A DNA stretch of 64,000 bases from Fictibacillus aquaticus. GTDB taxonomy: Bacteria; Bacillota; Bacilli; Bacillales; Fictibacillaceae. Position numbers and translations under genes: made by a program. The notes under the pieces are model-generated. The model had not been told where the DNA came from. It made no database searches and worked only from the letters and a program-made list of their open reading frames with translations. Numbering within the stretch: position 1 is the first letter of the stretch; each line of letters starts with the position of its first letter. Location: assembly GCF_002245695.1 (NCBI RefSeq), contig NZ_NOII01000001.1, positions 992,001-1,056,000 on the forward strand, in the 5' to 3' direction. This document shows, one piece after another, positions 53,940 to 62,721 of the stretch.

Positions 53940-54485
53940 TTATTTTTTTATAATTTTCATTTCATCGATCGGAAAATAAACAATGTTTGTTGTTCCAATG
54001 ACCTTCTTAAACGGGATAGCGCCTATTTCACGGCTATCTTCACTGTCCCTCCTATTATCTCCCAAAACGAACAGATGATCTTTAGGAACTGTTTCACTGC
54101 CTACTGGTGTTTCCTTTAGTGTAAAGGAATCTGTTAGTGTCCCTTCACTGAGTCTTTCCTTATATTCTTTTAAATAAGGCTCATCATACGTTTTACCGTT
54201 TACATACAAAACATCATCTTTATACTCTATCCTGTCTCCCGGAAGTCCGATTACACGTTTGATGTAATCTCTGCCGTCTGGAGCGTGAAACACTATAATA
54301 TCAAATCTTTCGTATTCCCCGATCTTTGTTACGATCATACGGTCTTTATCTTGAAGAGTGGGATTCATTGATTCTCCGTCAACAACAATAGGACTAAAGA
54401 AAAAACTGCGAATAATAACGGCTAATAACAGTGCACCTAATAATGATAGGATCCATTCATATGTTTGCTTTTTCTTCTTTACCAT
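53940..54485 (-). CDS. Type I signal peptidase
   Basis: 181 residues of SipS/SipT type, which cleaves secretory signal peptides outside the membrane. One N-terminal membrane anchor (ILSLLGALLLAVIIRSFFF), catalytic Ser39 in VVDGESMNPT, general-base Lys76 in DYIKRVIGLPGD, and a conserved GDNRRDSEDSR box. ATG 54483-54485 has GGAGG seven bases upstream; earlier starts lie in the MBL gene region. Paralogue within Sip family not assigned. Confidence 0.9.
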   Translation of the reverse strand: MVKKKKQTYEWILSLLGALLLAVIIRSFFFSPIVVDGESMNPTLQDKDRMIVTKIGEYERFDIIVFHAPDGRDYIKRVIGLPGDRIEYKDDVLYVNGKTYDEPYLKEYKERLSEGTLTDSFTLKETPVGSETVPKDHLFVLGDNRRDSEDSREIGAIPFKKVIGTTNIVYFPIDEMKIIKK

Positions 54486-54511
54486 AACTCGACCTCCGTT
54501 ACTTACATGCA

Positions 54512-55288
54512 TTATTGAATAGATTCTTTAATCAATGAATTTACCGTGTGTGATGGTGAGTTTTCGAAAAATGACACATATTGAAACAGCTTGTTTTTCG
54601 GAAACAATGTTTTTCTTATAATCTTTGGCGGTGTTCCCTCAGCATGTGCTTTTAACACTTTTTCCTGCAGCTTCAAAAGATACTCCAGCTTTCTTTCGAG
54701 CAGTCTGCGGCCATTGATTAAATGACCGTTATGAGAGCAGTACACATCTTTAAAATCATAAGATAGTGTGAGTTTAAGAGATGAGATAATCTCTGGCACA
54801 GATTCGAATGAGAAATGAATAAGCGGTGAATGAAATAAATAAAGATCACCAGAAAAGCAAATCTTCTTCTCTTCATCGATCAAAACGATATGATCTTCGG
54901 CATGGCCTGGAGTATGTACAACGTTAAAATGATAGTTTGCTGTTGTTAAAGACTCCACAAGCGGAAACGGATGAAACGGTTTCCGATTGTTCCATATTAG
55001 CGCACGGTATAGAGGCAGTCTTGTCTGTTTCTGGCACAAAGAGACACCTAGCAGATGAATGTATTGCGGGATGTTCAACTGTTCCTCGATCCAAGGGCTG
55101 TTGCCGGTATGATCTTCATGATGATGAGTATGGACGACCCGTTTAATACCCAGATTTCTCACAATGTCCTGAACTTCACTCGCCATACACTTCGGACCTG
55201 TATCGATCAGTATATCGTCTACTTGAAAAAGATAGACTTTCATTTTCGTGCCTAACATATTGATTTTCAGTTCAAAGGTATTGATCAT
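54512..55288 (-). CDS. MBL-fold metallo-hydrolase
   Basis: 258 residues. Metal ligands of the metallo-beta-lactamase fold: HTHHHEDHTGN (HxHxDH), HTPGH and SGDLYLFHSP; final His in CSHNGHLINGRRLLERK. Glyoxalase-II-like hydrolase; substrate unknown. Precedes the signal peptidase gene by 26 bases and probably shares its transcript. Confidence 0.82.
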   Translation of the reverse strand: MINTFELKINMLGTKMKVYLFQVDDILIDTGPKCMASEVQDIVRNLGIKRVVHTHHHEDHTGNSPWIEEQLNIPQYIHLLGVSLCQKQTRLPLYRALIWNNRKPFHPFPLVESLTTANYHFNVVHTPGHAEDHIVLIDEEKKICFSGDLYLFHSPLIHFSFESVPEIISSLKLTLSYDFKDVYCSHNGHLINGRRLLERKLEYLLKLQEKVLKAHAEGTPPKIIRKTLFPKNKLFQYVSFFENSPSHTVNSLIKESIQ

Positions 55289-55382
55289 TCTATCACCAGC
55301 CGTTTACAGTCGGAGTCGTTCGCTTCCCTAAACATTTCTTTACAAGCTAAGATAAATCCTCTATTAACCTAACAATCAACAA

Positions 55383-55424
55383 AAAACACAGCGTCTTCTC
55401 AAAAGAAGTCGCTGTGTTTTTTTA
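55383..55424 (-). terminator. Terminator of the CopC/lipoprotein unit
   Basis: AACACAGCG / CGCTGTGTT with an additional inner stem and T run. Confidence 0.9.
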
Positions 55425-55446
55425 TCTCGGTGGCTCTTTTTATTGA

Positions 55447-55560
55447 TTAGCTGTCCTGCTTTTCATGATTTTCGTGTTCATCATGTTTATCACCAGATCC
55501 GCATGCTCCCAGCATAGAAAGACTAAGAATGACGGCTAAGACAGTAATAAGCTTTTTCAT
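55447..55560 (-). CDS. His-rich small lipoprotein downstream of CopC
   Basis: 37 residues, too short for most gene callers. A lipoprotein signal, MKKLITVLAVILSLSMLGAC, leaves a mature peptide of only about 18 residues, GSGDKHDEHENHEKQDS, with three His and many acidic residues. GAGGTG lies five bases upstream. It follows the CopC gene by 22 bases, so the pair may bind extracellular copper or another metal. I do not recognise a family. Confidence 0.65.
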   Translation of the reverse strand: MKKLITVLAVILSLSMLGACGSGDKHDEHENHEKQDS

Positions 55561-55582
55561 CATGGCACCTCAATTCGTTTTG

Positions 55583-56116
55583 TTATTTGTTCTTCCTTCT
55601 AATAATCGAGTAAGCAATAACAGCTGCTGCAGCTGCAATCAATGCTGGCACCACATAAGATTTATTCTCTTTTTCCGTTTCAGTGCTTTTCGCTTCTGCT
55701 GTTTCATTCTTCTTCTTTTCTTCTTTCTTCACTTCTGGTGCAGGCTGCTCTTCCTGTACTGGTTCTTCTCTTTTCACGGTAAAAGAGGTCGTTCCCTCGA
55801 CGACATGGCTGTCTTCACCGACAATTTTAAAATTGATTTTGTATGATCCGTTTTCGAGATCTTTAGGAACCGTACCCGTTAACGTGCTCCCGCTAACCGC
55901 CGCATTCTCAACGGGGACATCCGATCCATCATCTTTCACAACAGTGAAGCTGCTCAATTCTTCAATGCTTGTATTGAATGTAAGTGTAATCTCAGGCACA
56001 TCTCCCGTAATCGTTTCCCCTTCTGTCGGTGCGGAACTTTCAAGCTTAGAGTGGGCGCTTACCGATTGAACATTCATTAATAAAGCCATTACACAGAGCA
56101 AGATGATTTTTTTCAT
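55583..56116 (-). CDS. CopC-domain copper-resistance protein, membrane-anchored
   Basis: 177 residues. Signal peptide cleaved before HSKLESSAPTEGETI, leaving His at the mature N-terminus as in CopC copper sites; GEDSHVVEGTTSF carries a second conserved His. A Lys/Glu-rich linker (120-150) and a C-terminal helix (VVPALIAAAAAVIAYSII) anchor it to the membrane. Such proteins bind copper in the cell envelope, often feeding CopD (YcnJ-type); no CopD is adjacent. Co-transcribed with a His-rich mini-lipoprotein. Confidence 0.85.
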   Translation of the reverse strand: MKKIILLCVMALLMNVQSVSAHSKLESSAPTEGETITGDVPEITLTFNTSIEELSSFTVVKDDGSDVPVENAAVSGSTLTGTVPKDLENGSYKINFKIVGEDSHVVEGTTSFTVKREEPVQEEQPAPEVKKEEKKKNETAEAKSTETEKENKSYVVPALIAAAAAVIAYSIIRRKNK

Positions 56117-56144
56117 TATGACTCTCCTTCTTTTTCTTCCTTTT

Positions 56145-56173
56145 GGGGTACGGTACTCCGGGTACCGTACCCC
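56145..56173. repeat. GGTACC palindrome family, compact element
   Basis: GGGGTACGGTAC / GGTACCGTACCCC separated by a few bases, upstream of the CopC gene. Confidence 0.75.
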
Positions 56174-56370
56174 CTTTTCATTTCATCGCATTGTTTATCA
56201 TGACATAATGTGAAAACATTTCCATCCCCATTTGGAGTGATTTTTCCCCATACATAAAATTCGTTGCTGTCATTACTTTTTTACATTATTATACAGATAC
56301 ACTTTGTTATAAACGGATGCGCTGTTTTCAAAATCGGTTATCATTGAACTGAAAGGCAGGAATTCCTAGA

Positions 56371-56796
56371 ATGCTATGTATTTATGAAGATGTGAAGGGT
56401 AAACGATATCATCAGTTAATTGATTTACTTGCAAGACAATGTGATCGTTTTGCCTTTGTGGAAAATAGACAATTAATGGATAATGACGAGGACCGTCTTG
56501 CATATGTCGAATATTTGATTGCGGATATAAACGTTCATCTCATCGAGAGAAAAGTACAGAGAGAGTGGGAAACGACAAAACTTCTCAAAGATACAGCATA
56601 CGTTTATTATTTTCATTTAAATAATTCAACAAAAGCATTCTTAAAAGACCGCAGCAAGTCTCTTTTCGGCTGGATTACAGAGCTGCCAGAGGATTTAATG
56701 TTTTATAAAGGTGATACATGTGTATTAGCAGCGTGTTCACACGAAGGTTTCTTTATGGTTGATGGATCATTATGGAATAGTTTTAATAAACGATAG
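56371..56796 (+). CDS. Hypothetical protein
   Basis: 141 residues, soluble, no signal peptide. Aromatic-rich helical protein: YHQLIDLLARQCDRFAFVENRQL and EWETTKLLKDTAYVYYFHLNNSTKAFL. AGGA lies upstream of ATG. No family recognised. Confidence 0.6.
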   Translation: MLCIYEDVKGKRYHQLIDLLARQCDRFAFVENRQLMDNDEDRLAYVEYLIADINVHLIERKVQREWETTKLLKDTAYVYYFHLNNSTKAFLKDRSKSLFGWITELPEDLMFYKGDTCVLAACSHEGFFMVDGSLWNSFNKR

Positions 56797-56826
56797 AAAA
56801 ACGACCCGATTTTTCTGGCCGTTTTC
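56797..56826. terminator. Probable terminator
   Basis: AAACGACC / GGCCGTTT weak hairpin between convergent genes. Confidence 0.5.
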
Positions 56827-56837
56827 TCACACCTTTA

Positions 56838-58883
56838 TTAAAGACTTGGAGCTGCACTTATAGAAACTCTCCCTGAAAAGAACGTCGCTCCTCCTCCCAT
56901 GTCTGCGATGCGGTCAGGTGTAAGCGTGTTGACGAGATGCTTTGTTCCTTTATCATCAGCCCAAAGACCTTGCGTAACGGCCACACCCGGAAGAACGGTG
57001 TCACCTACATTCGCTTTTAATACACATTCACCTTGTTCATTCCAAACCCGAACTTGATCTCCATGGGTTATTCCCAGCTTTTCAGCATCAAACAAATTAA
57101 TCACTACTTCAGGCTCCTTTTCAAGACCAACATGTTTTGATTGATTAGCAAAGGTTGAATTTAAAAAGTTATGGTTTGGAGCTGCGATAAATTGAAAGTG
57201 ATGTTCAGAGTCTTTCACTAAAGGGATATACGTTGGCAATGGCGGATATCCGTCCTGCTGCATCTTTTCAGAATAAAGTTCGATTTTCCCGCTTGGAGTT
57301 GGGAGCTTATCAGGAAATTTCGCCTTCGCCTTAAGATACTGATGTTTCGTTAAGGATTCGTAATTGATTTCTTCCATATATGGATTCAGCGGATTCGTCA
57401 GTGCTTGGTCAATCAGTTCCGCTTCTGTGTCATTAAATGCCGTGTCAGTAAATCCCATACCTCTCGCCAGCAGTCTGAACACTTCAACATTTGACTTAGA
57501 TTCCTCGAAGTGTTCGATGACAGGCTGCTGCAGCTGAATGTAATGATGCCAATACGATGTATAGAAATCTGTGTTCTCAATGGAAGATGTAGCCGGCAGC
57601 ACGATGTCTGCGTATTTTGCCGTTTCTGTTAAAAATAAATCATGGACGACCGTAAACAAGTCTTCACGTTTCAAACCTTTTTGAACTTTATTGACGGCTG
57701 GAGCAACAACTGCTGGATTGGTTCCGTACACAAAGAGTGCTTTTACGGGAGGATCCAACGTGAGCAAGGCTTCTCCGAGCAAGTTCATATTAATTACTCG
57801 TGTTTCTTTATTTTTTAACAAATCTGGCCGCTGCAGCCGATCCGCATTGTGCGCTAAGTAAGCAGAATTCCCCTTGATCGCCCCACCTCCTTTTACTAGC
57901 CACTGACCTGTTAAAGCAGGAAGACACGAGATCGTTCTTACAAACATACCGCCGTTGTCGTGGTGCTGCGGACCGTTTCCAATCCGGATAAAAGCAGGTG
58001 ACGTTTCTCCGTACATTCTGGCAAGTTTAACAATATCTTCTGCCGGTACACCCGTAATGGCTGATACAGTCACAGGATCATACTGTACAACATGTTCACG
58101 CAGCTGCTCATGACCAATAGTAAATTGCTCTAGGAATGAGGAGTCCTCCATATTCTCGGCAAATAAAACATGCATCAGTCCTAGTGCAAGAGCAGTGTCT
58201 GTTCCTGGCAAAATCGGAATAAACCAGTCTGCTAGCCTGGCCGTTTTGTTTTGATGCACATCAATTACAATAATCTTCGCACCATTTTGTTTCCGTGCTT
58301 GCTGGGCAAGGGTGACTTGGTGCATGTTCGTGCTTACCGCATTAACTCCCCAAAAAATAAACAGCTTGGAGTGGATGGTATCTTCAGGATCGATGCCATA
58401 ACTGCCGCCCATCGTATATTTATAGCCGACTGCGCCGGCTGCGTTACAGATGCTCCTGTCGAGCTGAGATGCTCCCAAACGATTGAAGAAACGGCGGTCC
58501 ATCCCTTCCGCACTTAGGTTCCCCATATTTCCATAAAAGCTGTAAGGCAGAATACTTTCCGGACCATCACTGTTCAGCAGTTCCTTCCAGCGTGAGGTGA
58601 TCGTTTCAATCGCTTCGTCCCAGCTTATGCGAACAAATTCACCTTCACCTTTTGCACCGATTCTCTTCATCGGATACTTCAGCCGTTTTTCATCATAAAT
58701 TCGCTCGGTCATATGCCTGACCTTATTGCAGATATATCCTTTCGTGACAGGATGATCAGGATCACCCTCCACCTTAATAATTTTTCCGTTCTCTTTATGA
58801 AGAAGCAGCCCGCATTGATCCGGGCAGTCGAGTGAACAAACAGATGGGAAAGTGCCATTTGGGCTTTCCAGAAAATCAGGCAT
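56838..58883 (-). CDS. Molybdopterin oxidoreductase (DMSO reductase superfamily)
   Basis: 681 residues, YoaE/formate-dehydrogenase-like, cytoplasmic without a Tat signal. Fe4S4 ligands Cys16, Cys20, Cys24 and Cys52 (CSLDCPDQC...GYIC). Molybdenum ligand is probably Cys146 in SICNAAGAVGYKY. Bis-MGD binding blocks include FWGVNAVSTNMH and VYGTNPAVVAP. No selenocysteine codon occurs in it. AGGAG lies seven bases upstream of ATG 58881-58883. No small subunit is adjacent; electron donor and substrate are open. Confidence 0.85.
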   Translation of the reverse strand: MPDFLESPNGTFPSVCSLDCPDQCGLLLHKENGKIIKVEGDPDHPVTKGYICNKVRHMTERIYDEKRLKYPMKRIGAKGEGEFVRISWDEAIETITSRWKELLNSDGPESILPYSFYGNMGNLSAEGMDRRFFNRLGASQLDRSICNAAGAVGYKYTMGGSYGIDPEDTIHSKLFIFWGVNAVSTNMHQVTLAQQARKQNGAKIIVIDVHQNKTARLADWFIPILPGTDTALALGLMHVLFAENMEDSSFLEQFTIGHEQLREHVVQYDPVTVSAITGVPAEDIVKLARMYGETSPAFIRIGNGPQHHDNGGMFVRTISCLPALTGQWLVKGGGAIKGNSAYLAHNADRLQRPDLLKNKETRVINMNLLGEALLTLDPPVKALFVYGTNPAVVAPAVNKVQKGLKREDLFTVVHDLFLTETAKYADIVLPATSSIENTDFYTSYWHHYIQLQQPVIEHFEESKSNVEVFRLLARGMGFTDTAFNDTEAELIDQALTNPLNPYMEEINYESLTKHQYLKAKAKFPDKLPTPSGKIELYSEKMQQDGYPPLPTYIPLVKDSEHHFQFIAAPNHNFLNSTFANQSKHVGLEKEPEVVINLFDAEKLGITHGDQVRVWNEQGECVLKANVGDTVLPGVAVTQGLWADDKGTKHLVNTLTPDRIADMGGGATFFSGRVSISAAPSL

Positions 58884-59011
58884 CGTCGTTCTCCTTTCCA
58901 TCGGTGTTATTATTTCTACTATCATAAATTAGTAGAAATCGTCCCGCAAGCTGTATTCGTCATACCAAAATAAGAAAAGCCACCTATAATGGCAGCTTAC
59001 AGAAAATGATA

Positions 59012-59395
59012 CTAGCTATCTTGTTCATCCTTCTTGAAGTAGTGAACCGGCCGGATCTCGATGCGCCAGCCGAGCTGCATGCCCTTGCTTACCTGTGTTG
59101 TCGGATGCATTGACGCGACGTGTATTGCCTCCTCCATGTTCTCAGCTTCGATGAAGAAAGCACTGCCGACCGTCTCATTCGTACCTGTAAGCGGCCCATC
59201 CGTGACCGATAACTCCCCGTTCACACGCTGCAAGCATTTTGACTCTGACTCGACTCCGGCATCCAGCATTACTTGACCAGTTTTATATAACTTCTCTAGA
59301 TGAGGCTGACATTCTTTCATTACCGTATCCAGCTCTTCCTTCGTGAGCGCCTTCATTTTATCCGGGTTAAAGTAACCTAGGCATAGGTAAATCAT
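59012..59395 (-). CDS. YCII-related (DGPF) domain protein
   Basis: 127 residues. MIYLCLGYFNPDKM and VTDGPLTGTNETVGSAFFIEAENMEEAIHVASMHP show the YCII/DGPF fold, a ferredoxin-like domain often linked to sigma factors or ring-cleaving enzymes. His and Asp of the putative active site are present. Role unknown. Confidence 0.8.
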   Translation of the reverse strand: MIYLCLGYFNPDKMKALTKEELDTVMKECQPHLEKLYKTGQVMLDAGVESESKCLQRVNGELSVTDGPLTGTNETVGSAFFIEAENMEEAIHVASMHPTTQVSKGMQLGWRIEIRPVHYFKKDEQDS

Positions 59396-59512
59396 GTGAA
59401 CAGCTCCCTTAGGTAAATTTCAATTCTTAATAGTACCTTCACCGTTCATACGACAATCCCCTTCTTCCTCAAAAAAGTTGAAAACAAATGAACTTTTGGG
59501 ATTAAATGAACA

Positions 59513-59578
59513 GGGTCCGGTACCTTTTCTGATGAAGCCGCTTCTGCGGCGAGTTCATCGAAAAGTGTACCGGACCCC
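59513..59578. repeat. GGTACC palindrome family, GGACCCC subtype, long element
   Basis: Arms GGGTCCGGTACCTTTTC and GAAAAGTGTACCGGACCC (one mismatch) with an inner GCCGC/GCGGC hairpin, upstream of the 3' end of the DUF3841 gene. Confidence 0.8.
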
Positions 59579-59592
59579 AAAGAAAAAAACGA

Positions 59593-60117
59593 TTACTTAG
59601 CAATAAAACGTTTTACCTTCTTCACATGCTTCATTTCAATTCGAGGCGTCACACCCTGAATCCATTCTGGTTCAAATTTATACCAATCAGGATCTATTGT
59701 TTTAAGTAGTTCGAAGTCAAAGATGCGCGACCATGTTTCTTCTTTATCCTTAAAATCCTTTTCTATGAACAGATTCCATTCTTCCTCACTTAAGGTAACA
59801 GGAAAATCATTGAGTATAGAATGCCACTTAGTGAAACAGGACCAAAGGATATCTTCGTCTGGTATATCCAGAATCAAAATAACGCCTCTTCTTCCTGGAG
59901 CTAAAAGACATTCCTCGTTACGATTCACGGTTCGTTGCCATACCCAAACCGGATACGTTTCCCCATCATAATGAGGAATACGCTTCTTCATTTCACCCAT
60001 CATCCATTTGTATGGGCCGATGAATGAATCCCAAATATACTTCTCATTTCCTTCATAGTACCCTTGCTCACGCATGATTTTATATAGCTCTAACGGCATT
60101 ACAGTTTGTACAATCAT
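59593..60117 (-). CDS. DUF3841 family protein
   Basis: 174 residues, soluble. PVWVWQRTVNRNE and GVILILDIPDEDILWSCFTKWHSILND match the DUF3841 family. ATG at 60115-60117 with GGAGG upstream is preferred over a start 75 bases earlier. No function known. Confidence 0.7.
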   Translation of the reverse strand: MIVQTVMPLELYKIMREQGYYEGNEKYIWDSFIGPYKWMMGEMKKRIPHYDGETYPVWVWQRTVNRNEECLLAPGRRGVILILDIPDEDILWSCFTKWHSILNDFPVTLSEEEWNLFIEKDFKDKEETWSRIFDFELLKTIDPDWYKFEPEWIQGVTPRIEMKHVKKVKRFIAK

Positions 60118-60223
60118 CAGGCAGTCTTCCTCCGAGCCGGTTAAGATATTAAGACACTTTTTTATGACTATTATACTATTAATGAAGTTCATCTTAACAA
60201 GCTAGAGTTAGTGCGTTTTTAAC

Positions 60224-60712
60224 TTATTTAGCTACTAAGGGCTTTATCAACCCTCTACCAATAAGATTCGGCGACACAGGCTGTTTGCCGATCTCTCTAG
60301 ACCAAATCGATAGTTGCCCAATATGGTGAATTTGATGGGCGATGGTGTGGCGCATCACTTCTCCCCATGCATCGATGTACACAGTGCCATCAGGTTTAGG
60401 ATCGTAAAACGGCCGCGTTTCCATGCTGCTGTCCCAAGCTTGTACAAACGTTTTAACATCCTGACGGAAATCGGCATCCAGTTTTCGAACCTTCTCCAAG
60501 CTATTGTAACCATCAAAGCTTTCTTGAAAATCCTGTTTTCCTTGCAGGACTTGAATCCAGCTCCATTCTACATCGACAATGTGAAAAAGAGTATGCAATA
60601 TCCCTCCGATTCCGCCTGTCCGGACGCGAAGCAATTCCTCCCCCGGTACGTCCTCACACCAGCGATACCATTCTTCTCTGACCTGCCAATTGTAACGAAA
60701 AAATGTTTCCAT
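60224..60712 (-). CDS. DinB family protein
   Basis: 162 residues, four-helix bundle. Metal-ligand histidines are visible in LHTLFHIVDVEWSW and HTIAHQIHHIGQLSIW, the DinB triad pattern. DinB-like proteins include thiol transferases dependent on bacillithiol. GGAGG precedes the ATG. Confidence 0.85.
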   Translation of the reverse strand: METFFRYNWQVREEWYRWCEDVPGEELLRVRTGGIGGILHTLFHIVDVEWSWIQVLQGKQDFQESFDGYNSLEKVRKLDADFRQDVKTFVQAWDSSMETRPFYDPKPDGTVYIDAWGEVMRHTIAHQIHHIGQLSIWSREIGKQPVSPNLIGRGLIKPLVAK

Positions 60713-60786
60713 GCTATCCCTCCAGCCACGTGATGTGATTTGCTAGTAACATTCAACGCAGGTAGACATAATCCTCTTATAAAATA

Positions 60787-60813
60787 GAAAAAGCACCAGC
60801 CGCAGCTGATGCT
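60787..60813 (-). terminator. Terminator of the GH144 gene
   Basis: AGCATCAGC / GCTGGTGCT hairpin with T run on the minus strand. Confidence 0.75.
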
Positions 60814-60821
60814 CTCACTCC

Positions 60822-62180
60822 TTATTGAATCGAAAACTTTTCTTTCTCCAGCAACTCTTCCGGCTTTTGCCCAATCGGATCTTTATGGAAGTAATCACGG
60901 ATCACGCCATCTTTCAAATAGTTAGCGATCGATACCATGATCATCCCTTGGTCGAGTGCAAGGTAAGCTTTTGCAATTTCACCAGTTTGCACGTTAACAG
61001 AATCATAAAATCCATATTTTGCGTAGGTGTTTAATTCTTTAAGCACCTTGATGTTTTTCATAGCTGCTTCCGGCGCATATTCGAGCGCGAGGAATGTAGC
61101 ATGCGCGGTTACCTGCCCGCCGCCGTCTTTATAGCCGGATGTGCCGGTTGGAGTAGCCGCGAACTCGCTATATCCGTCAGGAGTGGCTGCTGGCGAAAGT
61201 CCCCATGCTTTGTATCCTTTTTCCTTCGCATATGCGATTTGAAGTTCTACGTGGCGTTTGTTATTCAATCCTAATGCGTTCTTGCCAAGTTCTTTTTCTT
61301 TTAAAACGATGCCGGGCATGAGGCTTTCAAACATGCTTCCGCCCCAGCTAGGCACGAATTTTACCCCATTATATTCATAATGCCCTTCGAAAACCGTGAC
61401 GCCGTCATATTCTGCGTTTTGTCCTTGAGGCACCTGGCCCTGCCAGTCCCAATCAGCTGGCATCGTGCGGTACATCTTCCACCAATGTTCTTTAGGAACA
61501 TCGCCTTTTCCGATGGAAAGATAGCTCGCTACACGCGGCTCTGTATTAAACAAACCATAATGGTGCTCCGTCAGTGCACCTTTGGCGACATCATATCCGC
61601 CGAAGAACTGCCCTACTTCAGGGTCATACAGCGTGGTGTAGTTCATGTTTTCCACTAGTTTGCTCGTTTGCGGGTTCACTTCTTCATAAGCTTGTCCAGC
61701 AACGATAAGTCCAGCAGAAAGCCAGCCGTTATCGACCTGAGAGATAAACTGTCCCCAGTCCTTTTTCACAGAACCGTCAGTTGTGTTGTACCAGTTATAA
61801 AAAAGGCCGTTCCATTTTTCCAATTTTTCAAGTGTACCAAGTGTTTTCTGAATGCGCTGAATTGCCGTCGCTTCAGAAATAAAGCCCATCTGCTGCGCAG
61901 AAACCGTGCTCATCATATACATTCCGACGTTTGTCGGTGACGTGTGCTTCGCATATGTCATCTCATCGCCGTTCACTCGAACAGCGTCATACGTAAGACC
62001 CGTTTTCAGATCGGTATGATCGCTGAAAAATTTGTATGTTTTATATGCAATCGCTTTCAATTCTGCTCGATTCAGAGCGTCTTGTGTTGTGCCAGCCGCA
62101 CTTGCTGGTGCTGATGCAGTATTAAAGAACACACTTAAAAGCAAAGCAAAGATTAATGCCGCACTCGTCTTCTTGAACAT
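60822..62180 (-). CDS. Secreted GH144-like endo-beta-1,2-glucanase (glycoamylase-type fold)
   Basis: 452 residues. Sec signal MFKKTSAALIFALLLSVFFNT with likely cleavage after ASA; no anchor, so secreted. The mature (alpha/alpha)6 barrel belongs to the glycoamylase-like group that includes GH144: TKHTSPTNVGMYMMSTV, WNGLFYNWYNTTDGS, VDNGWLSAGLIVAGQAY, VPSWGGSMFESLMPG and WGLSPAATPDGYSEFAATPTG. The last is a typical family block. Predicted to cut beta-1,2-glucan outside the cell to oligosaccharides. The shared operator ties it to the GH94/ABC locus 20 kb away. GH189 or other related specificity is possible. Confidence 0.78.
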   Translation of the reverse strand: MFKKTSAALIFALLLSVFFNTASAPASAAGTTQDALNRAELKAIAYKTYKFFSDHTDLKTGLTYDAVRVNGDEMTYAKHTSPTNVGMYMMSTVSAQQMGFISEATAIQRIQKTLGTLEKLEKWNGLFYNWYNTTDGSVKKDWGQFISQVDNGWLSAGLIVAGQAYEEVNPQTSKLVENMNYTTLYDPEVGQFFGGYDVAKGALTEHHYGLFNTEPRVASYLSIGKGDVPKEHWWKMYRTMPADWDWQGQVPQGQNAEYDGVTVFEGHYEYNGVKFVPSWGGSMFESLMPGIVLKEKELGKNALGLNNKRHVELQIAYAKEKGYKAWGLSPAATPDGYSEFAATPTGTSGYKDGGGQVTAHATFLALEYAPEAAMKNIKVLKELNTYAKYGFYDSVNVQTGEIAKAYLALDQGMIMVSIANYLKDGVIRDYFHKDPIGQKPEELLEKEKFSIQ

Positions 62181-62216
62181 GTTATCCCATCCCTCTCTCT
62201 TGGCAGTTGGTCAATC

Positions 62217-62226
62217 GAAACGTTTC
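62217..62226. promoter_or_regulatory. GAAACGTTTC operator of the GH144 gene
   Basis: Same palindrome as the GH3 and ABC operators, just downstream of a TAAAAT -10 (62233-62238) with TTTTGA at 17 bases. Confidence 0.75.
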
Positions 62227-62439
62227 ACCAACATTTTAGCACGAAGTCTGACAATTCAAAATAGGGAACCCGATAAACACGACCATTGAATCATTAAACT
62301 AGTGGAGTATAGGGATATATTACTGTGCATGTGCATGTATCTTCAAGCTTCCATTTTTTGTTTTATTATTGCGTTTGTTAAGCTAAAATCAAAATAGAAA
62401 TTACTGGAATCCACAATATTTTTAAGGGGGTATGCAGGC

Positions 62440-62709
62440 ATGGAAATTTTCGGGCTTATCATAGTATTTGCGATTATCCGCTGGGAGAAAAACGAGTTGA
62501 ACCTGCATTCCTTCGTAAAAGAACTATTTATACTAAGTGCATGTTTTATCCTTATTCGATTAATAAAGAGTTATATGGTAAATAATTGGGAGATTCCCCA
62601 GTTACCTGAAACATTCGAAGTATGGATAGGCGGCTTCTTCATGTTTGGATTAGCCTGTTATTATTCATTTGCTTGCTGGAGAAAATTCAAAAAAAAAATC
62701 TCACAATGA
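62440..62709 (+). CDS. Small membrane protein
   Basis: 89 residues. Hydrophobic segments around residues 1-15, 30-45 and 60-80 separated by charged loops; C-terminus KFKKKISQ. GGGGG lies nine bases upstream. Unrecognised. Confidence 0.6.
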   Translation: MEIFGLIIVFAIIRWEKNELNLHSFVKELFILSACFILIRLIKSYMVNNWEIPQLPETFEVWIGGFFMFGLACYYSFACWRKFKKKISQ

Positions 62710-62721
62710 GGAGTGATAGAG

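Noticed and set aside
58881-58925. Longer N-terminus for the molybdopterin oxidoreductase
   Set aside because: The upstream extension has no ribosome binding site, whereas ATG at 58881-58883 has AGGAG.
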